NCBI GenBank assembly: GCA_018400615.1
Contig: JAGYML010000001.1
Location: 71,134-108,974, forward strand
From: a bacterium
GTDB taxonomy: Bacteria > Bacillota_I > Bacilli_A > Izemoplasmatales > Izemoplasmataceae
Direction: 5' to 3'
Length of the DNA: 37,841 nt
Positions 1 to 8,631 of the stretch are shown here, in pieces (the first letter of the stretch is position 1; every line of letters starts with the position of its first letter). Under the pieces are notes generated by a model. It was given only the letters and a program-made list of their open reading frames with translations. It ran no database searches and was not told the DNA's origin. A program made the translations under genes and the position numbers.

Positions 1-273
1 GAGAGACTCAGTGCCGTGGAACACAAACACTTGAGAAATTTGAAGCTCGATCAAAGACAATCCGTACACCGTGCGATCCAATCACTTATTGTGGCAGTCG
101 ACGAATCGGACATTGCGGTCTATACAACCCTCAAGGACCAATTCGATCTCTTGCAGCATGCCCGTCTCAAATACAATTCCGCCGTCCTTCAATACAACCA
201 TGTAATAAGGGCCATTCCGGTTCGTTTCCTTGCGAACCGATTGGGACTTCCCCCAAAAGAATACTTTGGATGA
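1..273 (+). CDS. LemA-like protein, C-terminal part (5' end outside window)
   Basis: The frame is open from base 1 and ends at TGA 271-273, so this is the tail of a gene that begins upstream. An internal GTG at 16 is not a convincing start because no ribosome binding site can be placed before it. The last 40 residues (YNSAVLQYN, then a Pro- and Phe-containing stretch, ending KEYFG) resemble the end of LemA-family proteins, where a YN..V..YN helix is followed by an F-P segment and a conserved REYF-like terminus. LemA proteins are small, N-terminally membrane-anchored helical proteins of unclear function. The match rests on the C-terminus only; the anchor cannot be seen. A terminator follows directly, so the gene is transcriptionally separate from the next operon. 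Confidence 0.6.
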   Translation, partial: ERLSAVEHKHLRNLKLDQRQSVHRAIQSLIVAVDESDIAVYTTLKDQFDLLQHARLKYNSAVLQYNHVIRAIPVRFLANRLGLPPKEYFG

Positions 274-276
274 ACC

Positions 277-299
277 GCGCCTTTTGAAGGCGCTTTTTT
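277..299 (+). terminator. Intrinsic terminator of the LemA-like gene
   Basis: A 7-bp perfect stem (GCGCCTT with AAGGCGC) has a three-base loop and is followed by six T residues. It starts four bases after the stop codon. Confidence 0.85.
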
Positions 300-337
300 A
301 TGAGAATAGCCCCTCATGATTAGTGTACGAACAAACA

Positions 338-350
338 GTTTGACAAAAGC
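338..350. repeat. Upstream copy of a 13-bp repeat around the glm promoter
   Basis: GTTTGACAAAAGC differs from the copy at 451-463 only at its central base. The core TTTGWCAAA is a dyad around that base. The copy lies upstream of the promoter -35 element, so the two copies bracket the promoter 113 bp apart. This resembles a pair of operators, but no regulator is known. Confidence 0.35.
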
Positions 351-362
351 GCCCTTTAGCTG

Positions 363-390
363 TTGATTTCCTAATGAAGATGAGTATAAT
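363..390 (+). promoter_or_regulatory. Sigma-A-type promoter of the glutamate fermentation operon
   Basis: TTGATT (363-368), a 16-bp spacer and a consensus TATAAT (385-390) predict transcription starting near 397. This leaves a leader of about 200 nt before glmS. No other good promoter is seen between here and 601. Confidence 0.75.
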
Positions 391-398
391 AAATGTGT

Positions 399-412
399 AG
401 TAAGCGTTTACA
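399..412. promoter_or_regulatory. cre-like CcpA operator at the glm transcription start
   Basis: AGTAAGCGTTTACA matches the catabolite-responsive element consensus TGWAARCGYTWNCW at 13 of 14 positions (first T replaced by A). It lies eight bases after the -10 box, over the predicted start point, where CcpA binding normally represses. A very similar site sits at the same place in the bcd operon (14462-14475). CcpA itself is not in the window. Confidence 0.6.
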
Positions 413-437
413 GATTCAACTTTGTGAGGGTTATACA

Positions 438-548
438 ATGGATGGACAATGTTTGTCAAAAGCCAATCGCCCTACTTCAGACACACTCTGGTTCAATTTG
501 GAATCAGACCTTTTAACCAACACCATATTTCGCACACAAAGGGTATAA
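438..548 (+). CDS. Possible 36-residue leader peptide
   Basis: An ATG at 438 follows a GAGGG motif (426-430) by seven bases and opens a 36-codon frame that stops at TAA 546-548, inside the 5' arm of the downstream terminator-like hairpin. I do not recognise the peptide. It has no run of Glu or other obvious regulatory codons and no signal sequence. A ribosome ending here would cover the hairpin arm, which would fit a role in attenuation. It may also be a chance frame. Confidence 0.35.
   Translation: MDGQCLSKANRPTSDTLWFNLESDLLTNTIFRTQRV
451..463. repeat. Downstream copy of the 13-bp repeat around the glm promoter
   Basis: GTTTGTCAAAAGC is 12 of 13 identical to 338-350. It lies in the transcribed leader about 60 bases after the -10 box and inside the possible leader peptide frame. 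As a pair with the upstream copy it could be a looping operator. Confidence 0.35.
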
Positions 549-575
549 ACCTCGCTTGAGGCGTGTACCCTTTTT
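538..575 (+). terminator. Terminator-like hairpin in the glm leader (candidate attenuator)
   Basis: AAAGGGTA (538-545) pairs with TACCCTTT (566-573). An inner stem, CCTC (550-553) with GAGG (558-561), closes a four-base loop. The T-run 571-575 follows. The hairpin lies between the operon promoter and glmS, with no promoter after it, so the operon needs read-through. Bases 426-436 can pair with 543-553 (10 of 11), which would break the hairpin's 5' arm and could act as an antiterminator. Confidence 0.65.
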
Positions 576-600
576 CTAGTGCATTACTGGAGGCAAGATT

Positions 601-1005
601 ATGCATACAGTCATCATCGGCGTCATCGGAGCGGATGTTCACGCCGTAGGCAACAAGATTATTGAACATGTCCTTAAGGATTATGGGTTCAATGTCGTCA
701 ATATCGGAGTTTTGAGTTCGCAAGAGGATTTCATCAATGCGGCCATTGAAACGGATGCGGAAGCCATGCTCGTATCCTCACTTTATGGCCATGGAGAGAT
801 GGATTGCAAGTATATGAGAGAGAACTGTGAAGAAGCGGGTCTTGACAACATATTGCTTTATGTCGGTGGCAACATCGTAGTGGGTAAGCAGAACTTCAAG
901 GATGTGGAACAGCGGTTCAAGAAAATGGGGTTTGACAGAGTCTACCCACCCGGCAGTGATATCGAGAAAGCGTGCGAGGATCTTTTGAAGGATCTCAGCA
1001 AGTAA
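601..1005 (+). CDS. glmS: Glutamate mutase small subunit (cobalamin-binding)
   Basis: This 134-residue protein is the B12-binding sigma component of glutamate mutase (methylaspartate mutase, also called MutS or MamA), which with GlmE interconverts L-glutamate and (2S,3S)-3-methylaspartate. The cobalamin motif DxHxxG is intact (Asp12, His14, Gly17), with His14 as the expected lower axial ligand to cobalt. Downstream Ser-Ser and Gly-Gly motifs ([13 protein letters not shown]) are those of the Rossmann-like B12 fold. Length is normal for a stand-alone sigma subunit. The ATG follows GGAGG (590-594) with a six-base spacing. It is the first gene of a nine-gene operon and its TAA overlaps the glmL ATG by one base. 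It is unrelated to DNA mismatch repair MutS and to glucosamine synthase GlmS despite shared symbols. Confidence 0.95.
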   Translation: MHTVIIGVIGADVHAVGNKIIEHVLKDYGFNVVNIGVLSSQEDFINAAIETDAEAMLVSSLYGHGEMDCKYMRENCEEAGLDNILLYVGGNIVVGKQNFKDVEQRFKKMGFDRVYPPGSDIEKACEDLLKDLSK

Positions 1006-2396
1006 TGGGTACGCATCTTTTAGTTGATTTCGGATCCACCTATACCAAATTGACCGCTGTCGATTTGGAAAAGGAAACGCTGATTGGCTCCGCAAGAGCC
1101 ATGACCACTGTTAAAACCGATGTAATAGAAGGGTTCAACCTGGCCCTGGAAAAACTGAAAAACGCGCATGAGATGATGCCTGAAATCGTTCAGATTTCAG
1201 CGTGCTCTTCAGCCGCTGGGGGTCTCAAGATGGCCGCCATCGGACTGGTCGAGGAATTGACGGCGGAAGCCGCAAAAAGAGCCTGCCTCGGGGCGGGTGC
1301 ACTTGTGAACCATGTATTTTCTCACCATTTGTCCAAAAAGGAAATCAAGATTCTAAAGAGTGCCGATATCGATATCATTCTTCTGGCGGGAGGGACGGAT
1401 GGTGGAAACAATGAATGCATCATTCACAATGCCAAACGTCTCAAGGAAGCGGATCTCGGAGTTCCCATCATCGTAGCCGGCAACAAGGACGCGGCGGATA
1501 CCATCGATGAATTGTTTCAAAATACGAATCTCGAGTACTATATTGTGGACAATGTCATGCCGAAGCTCAAGAAATTGAATGTGGATGATGCCAAGCACAT
1601 CATAAGAAAAATATTCATAGACAAGATTATTGAAGGAAAAGGCATCAAAAAGGCTGAACAGAAGACCGGTGAAATCATCATGCCGACCCCAGAAGCCGTA
1701 CTGGTAGCCTCGGAATTGCTGGCCAAGGGCCATGAGGAAATCGAAGGCCTCGGAGAACTCATGGTGATTGATATCGGAGGGGCGACCACCGATGTCCATA
1801 CGATTGGAGAAGGGACGCCCAAGCGTATGGAGGTCATACTCAAAGGCCTACAGGAACCCTTTGCCAAACGAACGGTCGAGGGAGACTTGGGCATGCGTTA
1901 CAGTGCCAATGCGCTCGTCAGTCTTGTGAGCCCTTTTGAATTCAAACAATACTACGATACCGACCATAACGGTTTCAACGACAACTTCAAGGAACACGCA
2001 CAGAAACTTCACGACCATGTGGATTATCTGCCAGATACTTCAGAGGATGAAGCATTTGATGAAGCCCTGGCTCGCATCTGCACCGATTATTCAGTGAGTC
2101 GCCATGTCGGCAGTGTGGAAGTGGTTTATACGCCTCTTGGCAACATGTATTATCAAACCGGCAAGGACCTGACCGATGTGCAATATGTCATCGGAACGGG
2201 CGGTGTACTCATCAACCATCCGGATGCAAAAGGCATCCTCAAGGAAGTCGAACAGAAAAGCAACCGGAAACTGGAACTCAGACCCAAACACTCCCAGTTT
2301 CTCATTGACAAGGAATACATCATGGCGGCGATGGGCTTATTGGCTCAGAAAAATCCTCGCCTTGCCTTGAAACTATTGAAACGCCATCTGACCTAA
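1005..2396 (+). CDS. glmL: Glutamate mutase-associated protein GlmL/MutL (ASKHA-fold ATPase)
   Basis: This 463-residue protein belongs to the MutL family always found between the two glutamate mutase subunits. It is thought to be a chaperone or reactivase for the B12 enzyme rather than a catalytic part. Actin/Hsp70-like nucleotide-binding motifs are visible: DFGSTYTK at residues 8-15, AGGTDGGN at 128-135 and IDIGGATTD at 255-263. I chose ATG 1005, which overlaps the glmS stop as TAATG. An in-frame start at 972 would add eleven residues ahead of the conserved N-terminus and lies within glmS. Translational coupling to glmS is likely. The protein is unrelated to mismatch repair MutL. Confidence 0.93.
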   Translation: MGTHLLVDFGSTYTKLTAVDLEKETLIGSARAMTTVKTDVIEGFNLALEKLKNAHEMMPEIVQISACSSAAGGLKMAAIGLVEELTAEAAKRACLGAGALVNHVFSHHLSKKEIKILKSADIDIILLAGGTDGGNNECIIHNAKRLKEADLGVPIIVAGNKDAADTIDELFQNTNLEYYIVDNVMPKLKKLNVDDAKHIIRKIFIDKIIEGKGIKKAEQKTGEIIMPTPEAVLVASELLAKGHEEIEGLGELMVIDIGGATTDVHTIGEGTPKRMEVILKGLQEPFAKRTVEGDLGMRYSANALVSLVSPFEFKQYYDTDHNGFNDNFKEHAQKLHDHVDYLPDTSEDEAFDEALARICTDYSVSRHVGSVEVVYTPLGNMYYQTGKDLTDVQYVIGTGGVLINHPDAKGILKEVEQKSNRKLELRPKHSQFLIDKEYIMAAMGLLAQKNPRLALKLLKRHLT

Positions 2397-2408
2397 GGAG
2401 ATGTCAAC

Positions 2409-3884
2409 ATGATAAAAAACAAAAAGATGCCCCTCGATACGTTTTTGTCCATTCGAGAAGAAATTCTCAAAGGATGGCCTACAGGCGATGATCCTGCTTT
2501 GGCACTTGAAGAGAGTGTCAAGACTCTTAAAGCCGTCCCCAAACATAAAAACTTTGCAACAAAACTAAGACGCGCAAAAGAAGAAGGCGTCACCCTCATT
2601 CAACCAAGAGCCGGTGTCGCCCTCATAGATGAACACATCAAACTTCTCAACACCCTTCACAAAAAAGGGGGCGCAGATTTTTTACCCTCAACCATTGATT
2701 CATATACGAGACAAAACCGATATGCCAACGCCGAAGATGCCATCAAGCAAAGCAAAAAAGCAAAGCGTTCCATGCTCAACGGTTTTCCTGCGGTCAACCA
2801 TGGTGTCAAAGGCTGCAAGGAAGTCGCGGACAATGTGGATGCGCCTCTTCAGGCACGCCACGGTACCCCCGATGCGCGCCTGCTCAGTGAAATCATCCAT
2901 GCCGCAGGCTGGACTTCAAATGAAGGGGGTGGCATTTCTTACAACATTCCCTACGCCAAGAACATCGCCCTTGAAGATACTTTGAAATACTGGCAATATT
3001 GTGATCGCCTCGTTGGCTATTACGCCGATCAGGGCATCGAAATAAACCGTGAACCCTTCGGACCGCTTACGGGCACACTGGTTCCCCCTTCCATTTCACA
3101 CACCGTCGCCATCATCGAAGCGATACTTGCTGCTGAACAGGGCGTCAAGAATATTACTGTGGGGTATGGTCAAAGTGGCAATGTAAACCAGGACATTGCG
3201 GCCCTTCAAACCCTTGAGAGCCTGAGCAATTACTACTTGAAACTCTTTGGTTATGACGACGTATTCGTGACGACTGTGTTCCATCAATGGATGGGAGGCT
3301 TCCCGGAAGACGAAGCGGAATCAATGGGGATTATTTCCATGGCTTCAGCCGTGGCCACACTCGGAGGCGCCACCAAGATGATTACGAAATCATCACACGA
3401 ATCACAGGGCATTCCAACCGCAGAAGCCAACGCTGAAGGTTTGAGAGCCTCAAAGATTGTCACAAGACTTCTCAAGGGACAGGGCTTTTCTTCATCCAAG
3501 GCGTTGAAAGCTGAAAAAGAGCTCATAAAAAGAGAAGTCAATGAACTTATATACGCCACTTTGAATGTCGGTAAGGGCGATTTCGCCCAAGGCATCATCA
3601 AGGCGTTCAAATCAGGCATCCTCGACGTGCCGTTTGCACCAAGTGAAATGAACGCGGGTAAAGTGCTTCCTGCGCGAGACAAGGAAGGCAATATACGCAT
3701 CTTCGAATTCGGCAATCTCGGATTGTCCGATGAATCCAAGGCATTTCACAAAAAAGCCCTCAAAGAGCGGGCCAAACATGAAAACAGAGACGTGTCTTTC
3801 AAAATGACCGTTGATGACATATACGCTGTATCCAGAGGCCAACTCGTAGGCCTCCCCAAAGCGATGAAGGAGTCCTTACTATGA
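2409..3884 (+). CDS. glmE: Glutamate mutase large (epsilon) subunit
   Basis: This 491-residue TIM-barrel subunit holds the glutamate site and, with GlmS-bound adenosylcobalamin, performs the radical carbon-skeleton rearrangement of glutamate to 3-methylaspartate. Family motifs present include [10 protein letters not shown] (residues 213-222), [28 protein letters not shown] and the [17 protein letters not shown] stretch. Length is close to the usual 480-485. The ATG follows AAGGAGA, 12 bases after glmL. The TGA overlaps the next start as ATGA, which implies coupled translation with mal, the next step of the pathway. Confidence 0.96.
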   Translation: MIKNKKMPLDTFLSIREEILKGWPTGDDPALALEESVKTLKAVPKHKNFATKLRRAKEEGVTLIQPRAGVALIDEHIKLLNTLHKKGGADFLPSTIDSYTRQNRYANAEDAIKQSKKAKRSMLNGFPAVNHGVKGCKEVADNVDAPLQARHGTPDARLLSEIIHAAGWTSNEGGGISYNIPYAKNIALEDTLKYWQYCDRLVGYYADQGIEINREPFGPLTGTLVPPSISHTVAIIEAILAAEQGVKNITVGYGQSGNVNQDIAALQTLESLSNYYLKLFGYDDVFVTTVFHQWMGGFPEDEAESMGIISMASAVATLGGATKMITKSSHESQGIPTAEANAEGLRASKIVTRLLKGQGFSSSKALKAEKELIKREVNELIYATLNVGKGDFAQGIIKAFKSGILDVPFAPSEMNAGKVLPARDKEGNIRIFEFGNLGLSDESKAFHKKALKERAKHENRDVSFKMTVDDIYAVSRGQLVGLPKAMKESLL

Positions 3885-5131
3885 AAATCATAAACGCCCT
3901 GGCAACCCCAGGTCTTACTGGCTTTTATTTCGATGACCAGGCCGCTATCAAAAATGGTGCGACCCTTGATAGGTTTACCTATGAAGGCGATACAATGACC
4001 AAGAACTTCAAAACCATCAGACAAGCGGGCGAGGCCCTCTCAATCATGCTTGTGCTTGAGGATGGACAGGTGGCGTATGGAGACGCCGCAGCTGTGCAGT
4101 ATTCAGGCGCCGGAGGACGCGATGAACTCTTTTATGCCAAAACCGCCAAGGCCACGTTTGATGCGCATATCAAGGACGCACTCATCGGCCTTGATATCGA
4201 TGCATTCAAAGCCAACGCTGAACACTTTGATGCGTTCACCATCAACGGCGAGCGTATTCATACCGGACTGCGCTATGGCATCACTCAGGCATTGCTTGAT
4301 GCGACGGCCAAGGCACACAAACTTACGATGAGCGAAATCGTGAGGCGTGAATACGCTATTGAAGGAGCATATCATACAATTCCCGTATTCGCTCAAAGCG
4401 GCGATGACAGATATGACCACGCTGACAAGATGATCATCAAGGAAGCGGATGTATTGCCCCATGCCCTCATCAACAATGTGAAAACAAAGCTGGGAGAAAA
4501 CGGCGGGTTGCTTTCCAAGTATGTCGAGTGGCTGTCCAAAAGAATTCTAAGCAAACGTCAAAGCCCTTACTACAATCCGATTCTCCACATTGATGTTTAT
4601 GGCACCATCGGTATCATATTTGGGGGAGATATTGACAAGATATTCACCTATCTCAAACATCTGGCCTACAAAGCAGAACCCTTTCTTCTTAGAATCGAAG
4701 GGCCTATTGACACCGGAGACAAGGAAGGGACCATCCAGGCACTCGCAAACCTCAAAAGAAAAATCGACAAGGAAAGACTCAATGTTGAAATCGTAGCCGA
4801 TGAGTGGTGCAACACCTTGCAGGATGTCAAGGATTTCGGTGAACGCGACGCCGCCCACATGTTGCAAGTCAAAACACCCGATCTAGGAGGCGTGAACAAT
4901 ACCATCGACGCCCTGATCTACTGCCGTGAAAAAGGCATTGGAGCTTACAGCGGAGGGTCATGCAACGAAACCAATGTGAGTGCGGAGGTCACTACCTCCA
5001 TCGCCATTGCCTGTGAAGCCAAGCAGTGCCTTGCGAAGCCGGGGATGGGCACCGATGAAGGGTTGATGATTGTCAAAAATCATATGGCCAAAACCCTGGC
5101 CCTCATAGAAAGCAGGCGATCCAATGGATAA
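3881..5131 (+). CDS. mal: Methylaspartate ammonia-lyase
   Basis: This 416-residue enolase-superfamily enzyme removes ammonia from (2S,3S)-3-methylaspartate to give mesaconate. Key residues known from the clostridial/Citrobacter enzymes fall at the same numbers here: His194 (LPHALI), metal ligands Asp238 (HIDVYG), Glu273 (RIEGP) and Asp307 (VADEW), and catalytic Lys331 (QVKTPDLGG). Length is normal (about 413). The start codon overlaps the glmE stop (ATGA). The last eight bases overlap citD. All expected active-site residues are present, so the enzyme is probably functional. Confidence 0.97.
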   Translation: MKIINALATPGLTGFYFDDQAAIKNGATLDRFTYEGDTMTKNFKTIRQAGEALSIMLVLEDGQVAYGDAAAVQYSGAGGRDELFYAKTAKATFDAHIKDALIGLDIDAFKANAEHFDAFTINGERIHTGLRYGITQALLDATAKAHKLTMSEIVRREYAIEGAYHTIPVFAQSGDDRYDHADKMIIKEADVLPHALINNVKTKLGENGGLLSKYVEWLSKRILSKRQSPYYNPILHIDVYGTIGIIFGGDIDKIFTYLKHLAYKAEPFLLRIEGPIDTGDKEGTIQALANLKRKIDKERLNVEIVADEWCNTLQDVKDFGERDAAHMLQVKTPDLGGVNNTIDALIYCREKGIGAYSGGSCNETNVSAEVTTSIAIACEAKQCLAKPGMGTDEGLMIVKNHMAKTLALIESRRSNG

Positions 5132-5390
5132 ACCGATTATGACGGGATCACTTGAATCGAGTGATTGTCTGATTACGCTTTATGAAACGGATACCCCCAT
5201 CATAGAAGTCGACACCATCGTCCATGATGCGTTTCACGACCATATTCTTCACCTCATAAAAGATGTGTTGAAGCATTACGATCTTGAGCATTTGAGTGTT
5301 CGCATCCAAGACAAAGGGGCGCTTGATTACGCCATAAAAGCCCGTCTAAAAGCGGCCATTGAAATATATGAGGATGATTCCAATGGCTAG
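5124..5390 (+). CDS. citD: Citrate/citramalate lyase acyl carrier protein (gamma subunit)
   Basis: This 88-residue acyl carrier protein belongs to the citrate lyase family. The N-terminal GSLESSD motif (residues 8-14) contains the serine (Ser12 by alignment with the GTLESSD motif of CitD) that carries the phosphoribosyl-dephospho-CoA prosthetic group. The acetylated thiol of that group is exchanged for citrate or citramalate during turnover. The gene overlaps mal by eight bases and citE by eight bases. Placement directly after methylaspartate ammonia-lyase argues that the complex cleaves citramalate rather than citrate. Confidence 0.93.
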   Translation: MDKPIMTGSLESSDCLITLYETDTPIIEVDTIVHDAFHDHILHLIKDVLKHYDLEHLSVRIQDKGALDYAIKARLKAAIEIYEDDSNG

Positions 5391-6222
5391 AAGCTATCTT
5401 TTCATACCTGCAAACGAACCAAGAATGCTTCAAAACGCCTACGTATTTGATGCGGATGCCATCATCCTTGATCTGGAAGACAGTGTGGCCATCGAAGAAA
5501 AACATGAAGCCCGCCATCTGGCCAAAAGCTTTTTAAAAGACTATCCAAAAGATACGGCACGTACCTATGTACGCATCAATACACAGGCCGACTGGCTTGA
5601 ACGTGATCTGGCGTGTCTTCAGGACTTGGATTTTGAAGGCATCGTGCTTCCCAAGATGACCCTCAAAATGTGGGAGACGTATGAAAAAACGGCTTTAAAA
5701 CAAGGCTTCCACAAGCCCGTCATCGGGATTGTCGAAACACCTGAAGCCTTTTTCGAATTGGATGCGATTGCGTCTATTGAACAGATTGAAGGGCTCATAC
5801 TGGGTGCGGAAGATCTTGTGAGTGGCATGGAAGCGAAAAGAACCCTTGAAGGTCACGAAATTCTATATGCGAGAAGCATGGTGAGAATGGCGTGCGCCAA
5901 ACATCATATCCTCGCCATCGATACCCCCTGGACAAACCTTGAAGAGGCGCACCTTCAAAAAGACATCACCCACGCGATTACGCTTGGGTTTGAAGGCAAA
6001 TGCGCCATTCATCCCAACCAGGTTCCTGTGATCAACGAGGCCTTTGCGCCTTCCAAAGCCACCATCGATTTTGCGCTCAGAGTCATGAAGAAATATGAAG
6101 AAACATCCAGTATGCGGTTTTCCCTGGATGGCCAAATGGTGGATAAACCTGTATTGCAAAGGGCGGAAGACACCTTGAAAAAGGCGCGCTTTTACGGTCT
6201 TTTAAAGGAGGACCGCTCATGA
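5383..6222 (+). CDS. citE: Citrate/citramalate lyase beta subunit (CitE family)
   Basis: This 279-residue HpcH/HpaI-type TIM-barrel lyase cleaves the acyl-carrier-bound substrate. For citramalate the products are pyruvate and acetyl-ACP. Visible motifs are RSYLFIPANEPRML at the N-terminus, ILDLEDSV, the YVRIN arginine strand, GIVETPEAF with a metal-binding Glu, and LILGAEDLVSGM. ATG 5383 gives the family's usual MARSYLF-type start; an in-frame TTG at 5359 would add eight unsupported residues. The gene is slightly shorter than enterobacterial CitE (about 300). The TGA overlaps the citF ATG by four bases. Confidence 0.92.
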   Translation: MARSYLFIPANEPRMLQNAYVFDADAIILDLEDSVAIEEKHEARHLAKSFLKDYPKDTARTYVRINTQADWLERDLACLQDLDFEGIVLPKMTLKMWETYEKTALKQGFHKPVIGIVETPEAFFELDAIASIEQIEGLILGAEDLVSGMEAKRTLEGHEILYARSMVRMACAKHHILAIDTPWTNLEEAHLQKDITHAITLGFEGKCAIHPNQVPVINEAFAPSKATIDFALRVMKKYEETSSMRFSLDGQMVDKPVLQRAEDTLKKARFYGLLKEDRS

Positions 6223-7613
6223 AACACTTTGATGCACTCGACAAACTTCTCGATGCCTTGCCACTTGAAAACGGACTCTCGATTTCGTTTCACCACCATC
6301 TAAGGGATGGGGATGGCGTCATCAATCCGGTTTTAAGGGCGTTGAAAAAAAGAGATATCAAAGACATGCATCTGTATGTCTCATCCATATTCCCGAGCTA
6401 CAAAGCCATCAAGGAATTGATGGAAAGTGGTCATATCAAGGACATCACTACCAATTACATGAATGGCCCTGTAGCACAAGCCATCAGTCAAAATGGGCTC
6501 AAAGGCACCCTCAAGATGCAATCACATGGAGGGCGGGCGCGTGCCTTCATTGAAGGCGAAAACAAAGTCGACATTGCCTTTATTGCAGCGCCTGCCGTCT
6601 CAAGACAAGGGGACATCACCGGCGCAGTAGGTAAAAACAGCTTTGGAAGCATCGGGTATGCATGTGAAGACGCACGCCATGCGTCACTCAAAGTCGCCAT
6701 CACCGACACCTTCAGAGATGACTTCACCCCACAAATCAAGGGCGAACTTGTCGATTATGTGTTGGAAGTCGATTCCATAGGGGATGTAGCCCGCATGGCA
6801 TCAGGGACCCTTAAAATCACCAAGGATCCTCTTGGACTCAAGATTGCCCGCGAAACCATGCAATTTCTTACAGCCATCAAGGCCATCAAACAGGATGTGA
6901 GTTTTCAAAGTGGGGCGGGGGGCGTCAGTCTTTCCATCACCAAGATGTTCAACGATTATCTCAAACGCCATGCCTTGCAGGCTTCCTTTTATTCAGGGGG
7001 CATCACCGGGGTACACGTAGACGCGCTTGAAAAAGGACTGGTCCGCGATCTTTACGATGTTCAGTGTTTCGATCGCGCCGCCGCAAAAAGCCTTTTTGTC
7101 AATGCCCACCACCATTTCATGTGTGCGAGTGATTATGCCAACCCAAACAATGAAAAACGCATTATCAAAGCACTGGACATCGTGATTCTTGGGGCGAGTG
7201 AAATCGATCTTGATTTCAACGTGAATGTGACCACGGATTCCTACAATACCCTAATTGGAGGCAGTGGGGGACACAGCGACACCGCTGAAGACGCAAAACT
7301 GAGCATTATCGTGTCACCACTTTTACGTGCACGCACGGTCCTTATCAAGGACAGGGTCAATACCATCACGACCCAAGGCCGCTTTGTGGACGTGTTGATC
7401 ACAGAAAGGGGCATCGCGATCAATCCATTAAGAACCGACTTGATAGAAGCCATCAAAGGGAGCGACCTCAACGTGATGTCTATTGAAGAATTGCAGAAAA
7501 AGGCGTATAATCTAACTGGGATTCCCAAGTCCAAAAACCACAAATTATCCGCCATTGGCATTGTGGAAAACCGACATGGAGACGCCCAGGATACGTTATA
7601 TAAGAAGGAATGA
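6219..7613 (+). CDS. citF: Citrate/citramalate lyase alpha subunit (CoA-transferase-like)
   Basis: This 464-residue protein is the acyl-ACP transferase subunit. It swaps acetyl on the carrier for the incoming citrate or citramalate and releases acetate. Family motifs include SFHHHLRDGDGV near residues 22-34, QSHGGRARAFIEG, FIAAPAVSRQGDITG, QSGAGGVSLSIT and GGSGGHSDTA. It is about 40 residues shorter than enterobacterial CitF (about 505), the loss being N-terminal, where the family is least conserved. Start ATG 6219 follows AAAGGAGG. Citramalate specificity is inferred from the operon; sequence alone does not separate it from citrate lyase. Confidence 0.92.
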   Translation: MKHFDALDKLLDALPLENGLSISFHHHLRDGDGVINPVLRALKKRDIKDMHLYVSSIFPSYKAIKELMESGHIKDITTNYMNGPVAQAISQNGLKGTLKMQSHGGRARAFIEGENKVDIAFIAAPAVSRQGDITGAVGKNSFGSIGYACEDARHASLKVAITDTFRDDFTPQIKGELVDYVLEVDSIGDVARMASGTLKITKDPLGLKIARETMQFLTAIKAIKQDVSFQSGAGGVSLSITKMFNDYLKRHALQASFYSGGITGVHVDALEKGLVRDLYDVQCFDRAAAKSLFVNAHHHFMCASDYANPNNEKRIIKALDIVILGASEIDLDFNVNVTTDSYNTLIGGSGGHSDTAEDAKLSIIVSPLLRARTVLIKDRVNTITTQGRFVDVLITERGIAINPLRTDLIEAIKGSDLNVMSIEELQKKAYNLTGIPKSKNHKLSAIGIVENRHGDAQDTLYKKE

Positions 7614-7617
7614 TACC

Positions 7618-8631
7618 ATGCAAATCAAAGATGTGCTATTAAACGAAGAGAAGAAAGCAGTCAAAACGTTTTTGAATCATTTCAATCTCGTCTATGAAGA
7701 TGACATCGACCTTACCCTGGTTTTATGGGAAGAAGATACCCTTGTCGCCACTGTCTCAGCAGCCAAGAACATTGTAAAATGTGTGGCGATTCATGAAAAC
7801 TTTCAAGGAAAAGGCCTTCTCAACCATTTGATGAGCACCCTCATCAAAAGACTCAATCAGCGTGGTCACACACATCTTTTCCTATATACTCAGCCAGAAC
7901 ACGTGGCACTTTTTGAAATGCTTGGATTCAAAAAAATCGTTGAATCCATGAACCTTTCCTTTATGGAAATGGGGGGGAACATCGAAACCGCCCTGAATGA
8001 ACTAAGAGAAGCGCATGAACTTACAAAGCGTCCCAAAGGGGCTGTAATCATCAATGCCAACCCCCTTACCAACGGACACTTGCATCTAATCCGTGAAGCG
8101 AAGAAACACCATGATCATCTGCTGGTATTCGTCGTCAGTGAGGACCGCTCATTCTTTCCTTTCGATGCGCGCTTTAAAATCATTGAGGAGTCTTTGCAAG
8201 ACGTTGAGGGGATCACCATCCTGCCGACAAAGGATTATCTGGTGAGTTATGCGACCTTTCCAAAATACTTTTTGAAACACGAAAGCACCATCAAAAAAGA
8301 ACACGCCCTCATTGACGTGCTCGTGTTCAAACAGTACTATATGAAAATTTTCAACATTACGGACCGCTACGTCGGGGATGAACCTTACAGCCCCATGACG
8401 AACACCTACAATAAAACGATGAAACAGTATTTGAACGGCGACCTCCATATCATAGAGAGAAAAAGCATTGAAGACACCCCAATCAGTGCCTCCACAGTTC
8501 GCAAGCTGTTGAAACACCAATCCGTTGACGCAGTGAGTAAATACGTTCCAAAAGCCACCATGAGATTTCTTCAAAGTCCACAGGGCGAAGCCATCATCGA
8601 GGAGATCAGACACCGTGAAAAAAGACATTGA
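7618..8631 (+). CDS. citC: [Citrate/citramalate (pro-3S)-lyase] ligase
   Basis: This 337-residue enzyme acetylates the thiol of the prosthetic group on CitD with acetate and ATP, switching the lyase on. An N-terminal GNAT-like domain (about residues 1-115) is followed by a nucleotidyltransferase domain with the HxGH-type region NPLTNGHLH (148-156) and a C-terminal ISASTVR motif. ATG 7618 was chosen because it follows AAGGA by a good spacing and gives the usual length. Upstream in-frame codons lie inside citF. The 3' end overlaps the next gene by 17 bases. Confidence 0.92.
   Translation: MQIKDVLLNEEKKAVKTFLNHFNLVYEDDIDLTLVLWEEDTLVATVSAAKNIVKCVAIHENFQGKGLLNHLMSTLIKRLNQRGHTHLFLYTQPEHVALFEMLGFKKIVESMNLSFMEMGGNIETALNELREAHELTKRPKGAVIINANPLTNGHLHLIREAKKHHDHLLVFVVSEDRSFFPFDARFKIIEESLQDVEGITILPTKDYLVSYATFPKYFLKHESTIKKEHALIDVLVFKQYYMKIFNITDRYVGDEPYSPMTNTYNKTMKQYLNGDLHIIERKSIEDTPISASTVRKLLKHQSVDAVSKYVPKATMRFLQSPQGEAIIEEIRHREKRH

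Noticed and set aside
340-345. Consensus -35 box TTGACA upstream of the glm promoter
   Set aside because: No -10 box stands 16-18 bases downstream; the bases there are TTGATT, the -35 of the better promoter. The TTGACA is part of the repeated dyad.
601-2396. MutS/MutL mismatch repair pair suggested by traditional gene names
   Set aside because: The proteins have B12-binding and actin-like ATPase motifs; they are glutamate mutase components that share old symbols with the repair proteins.
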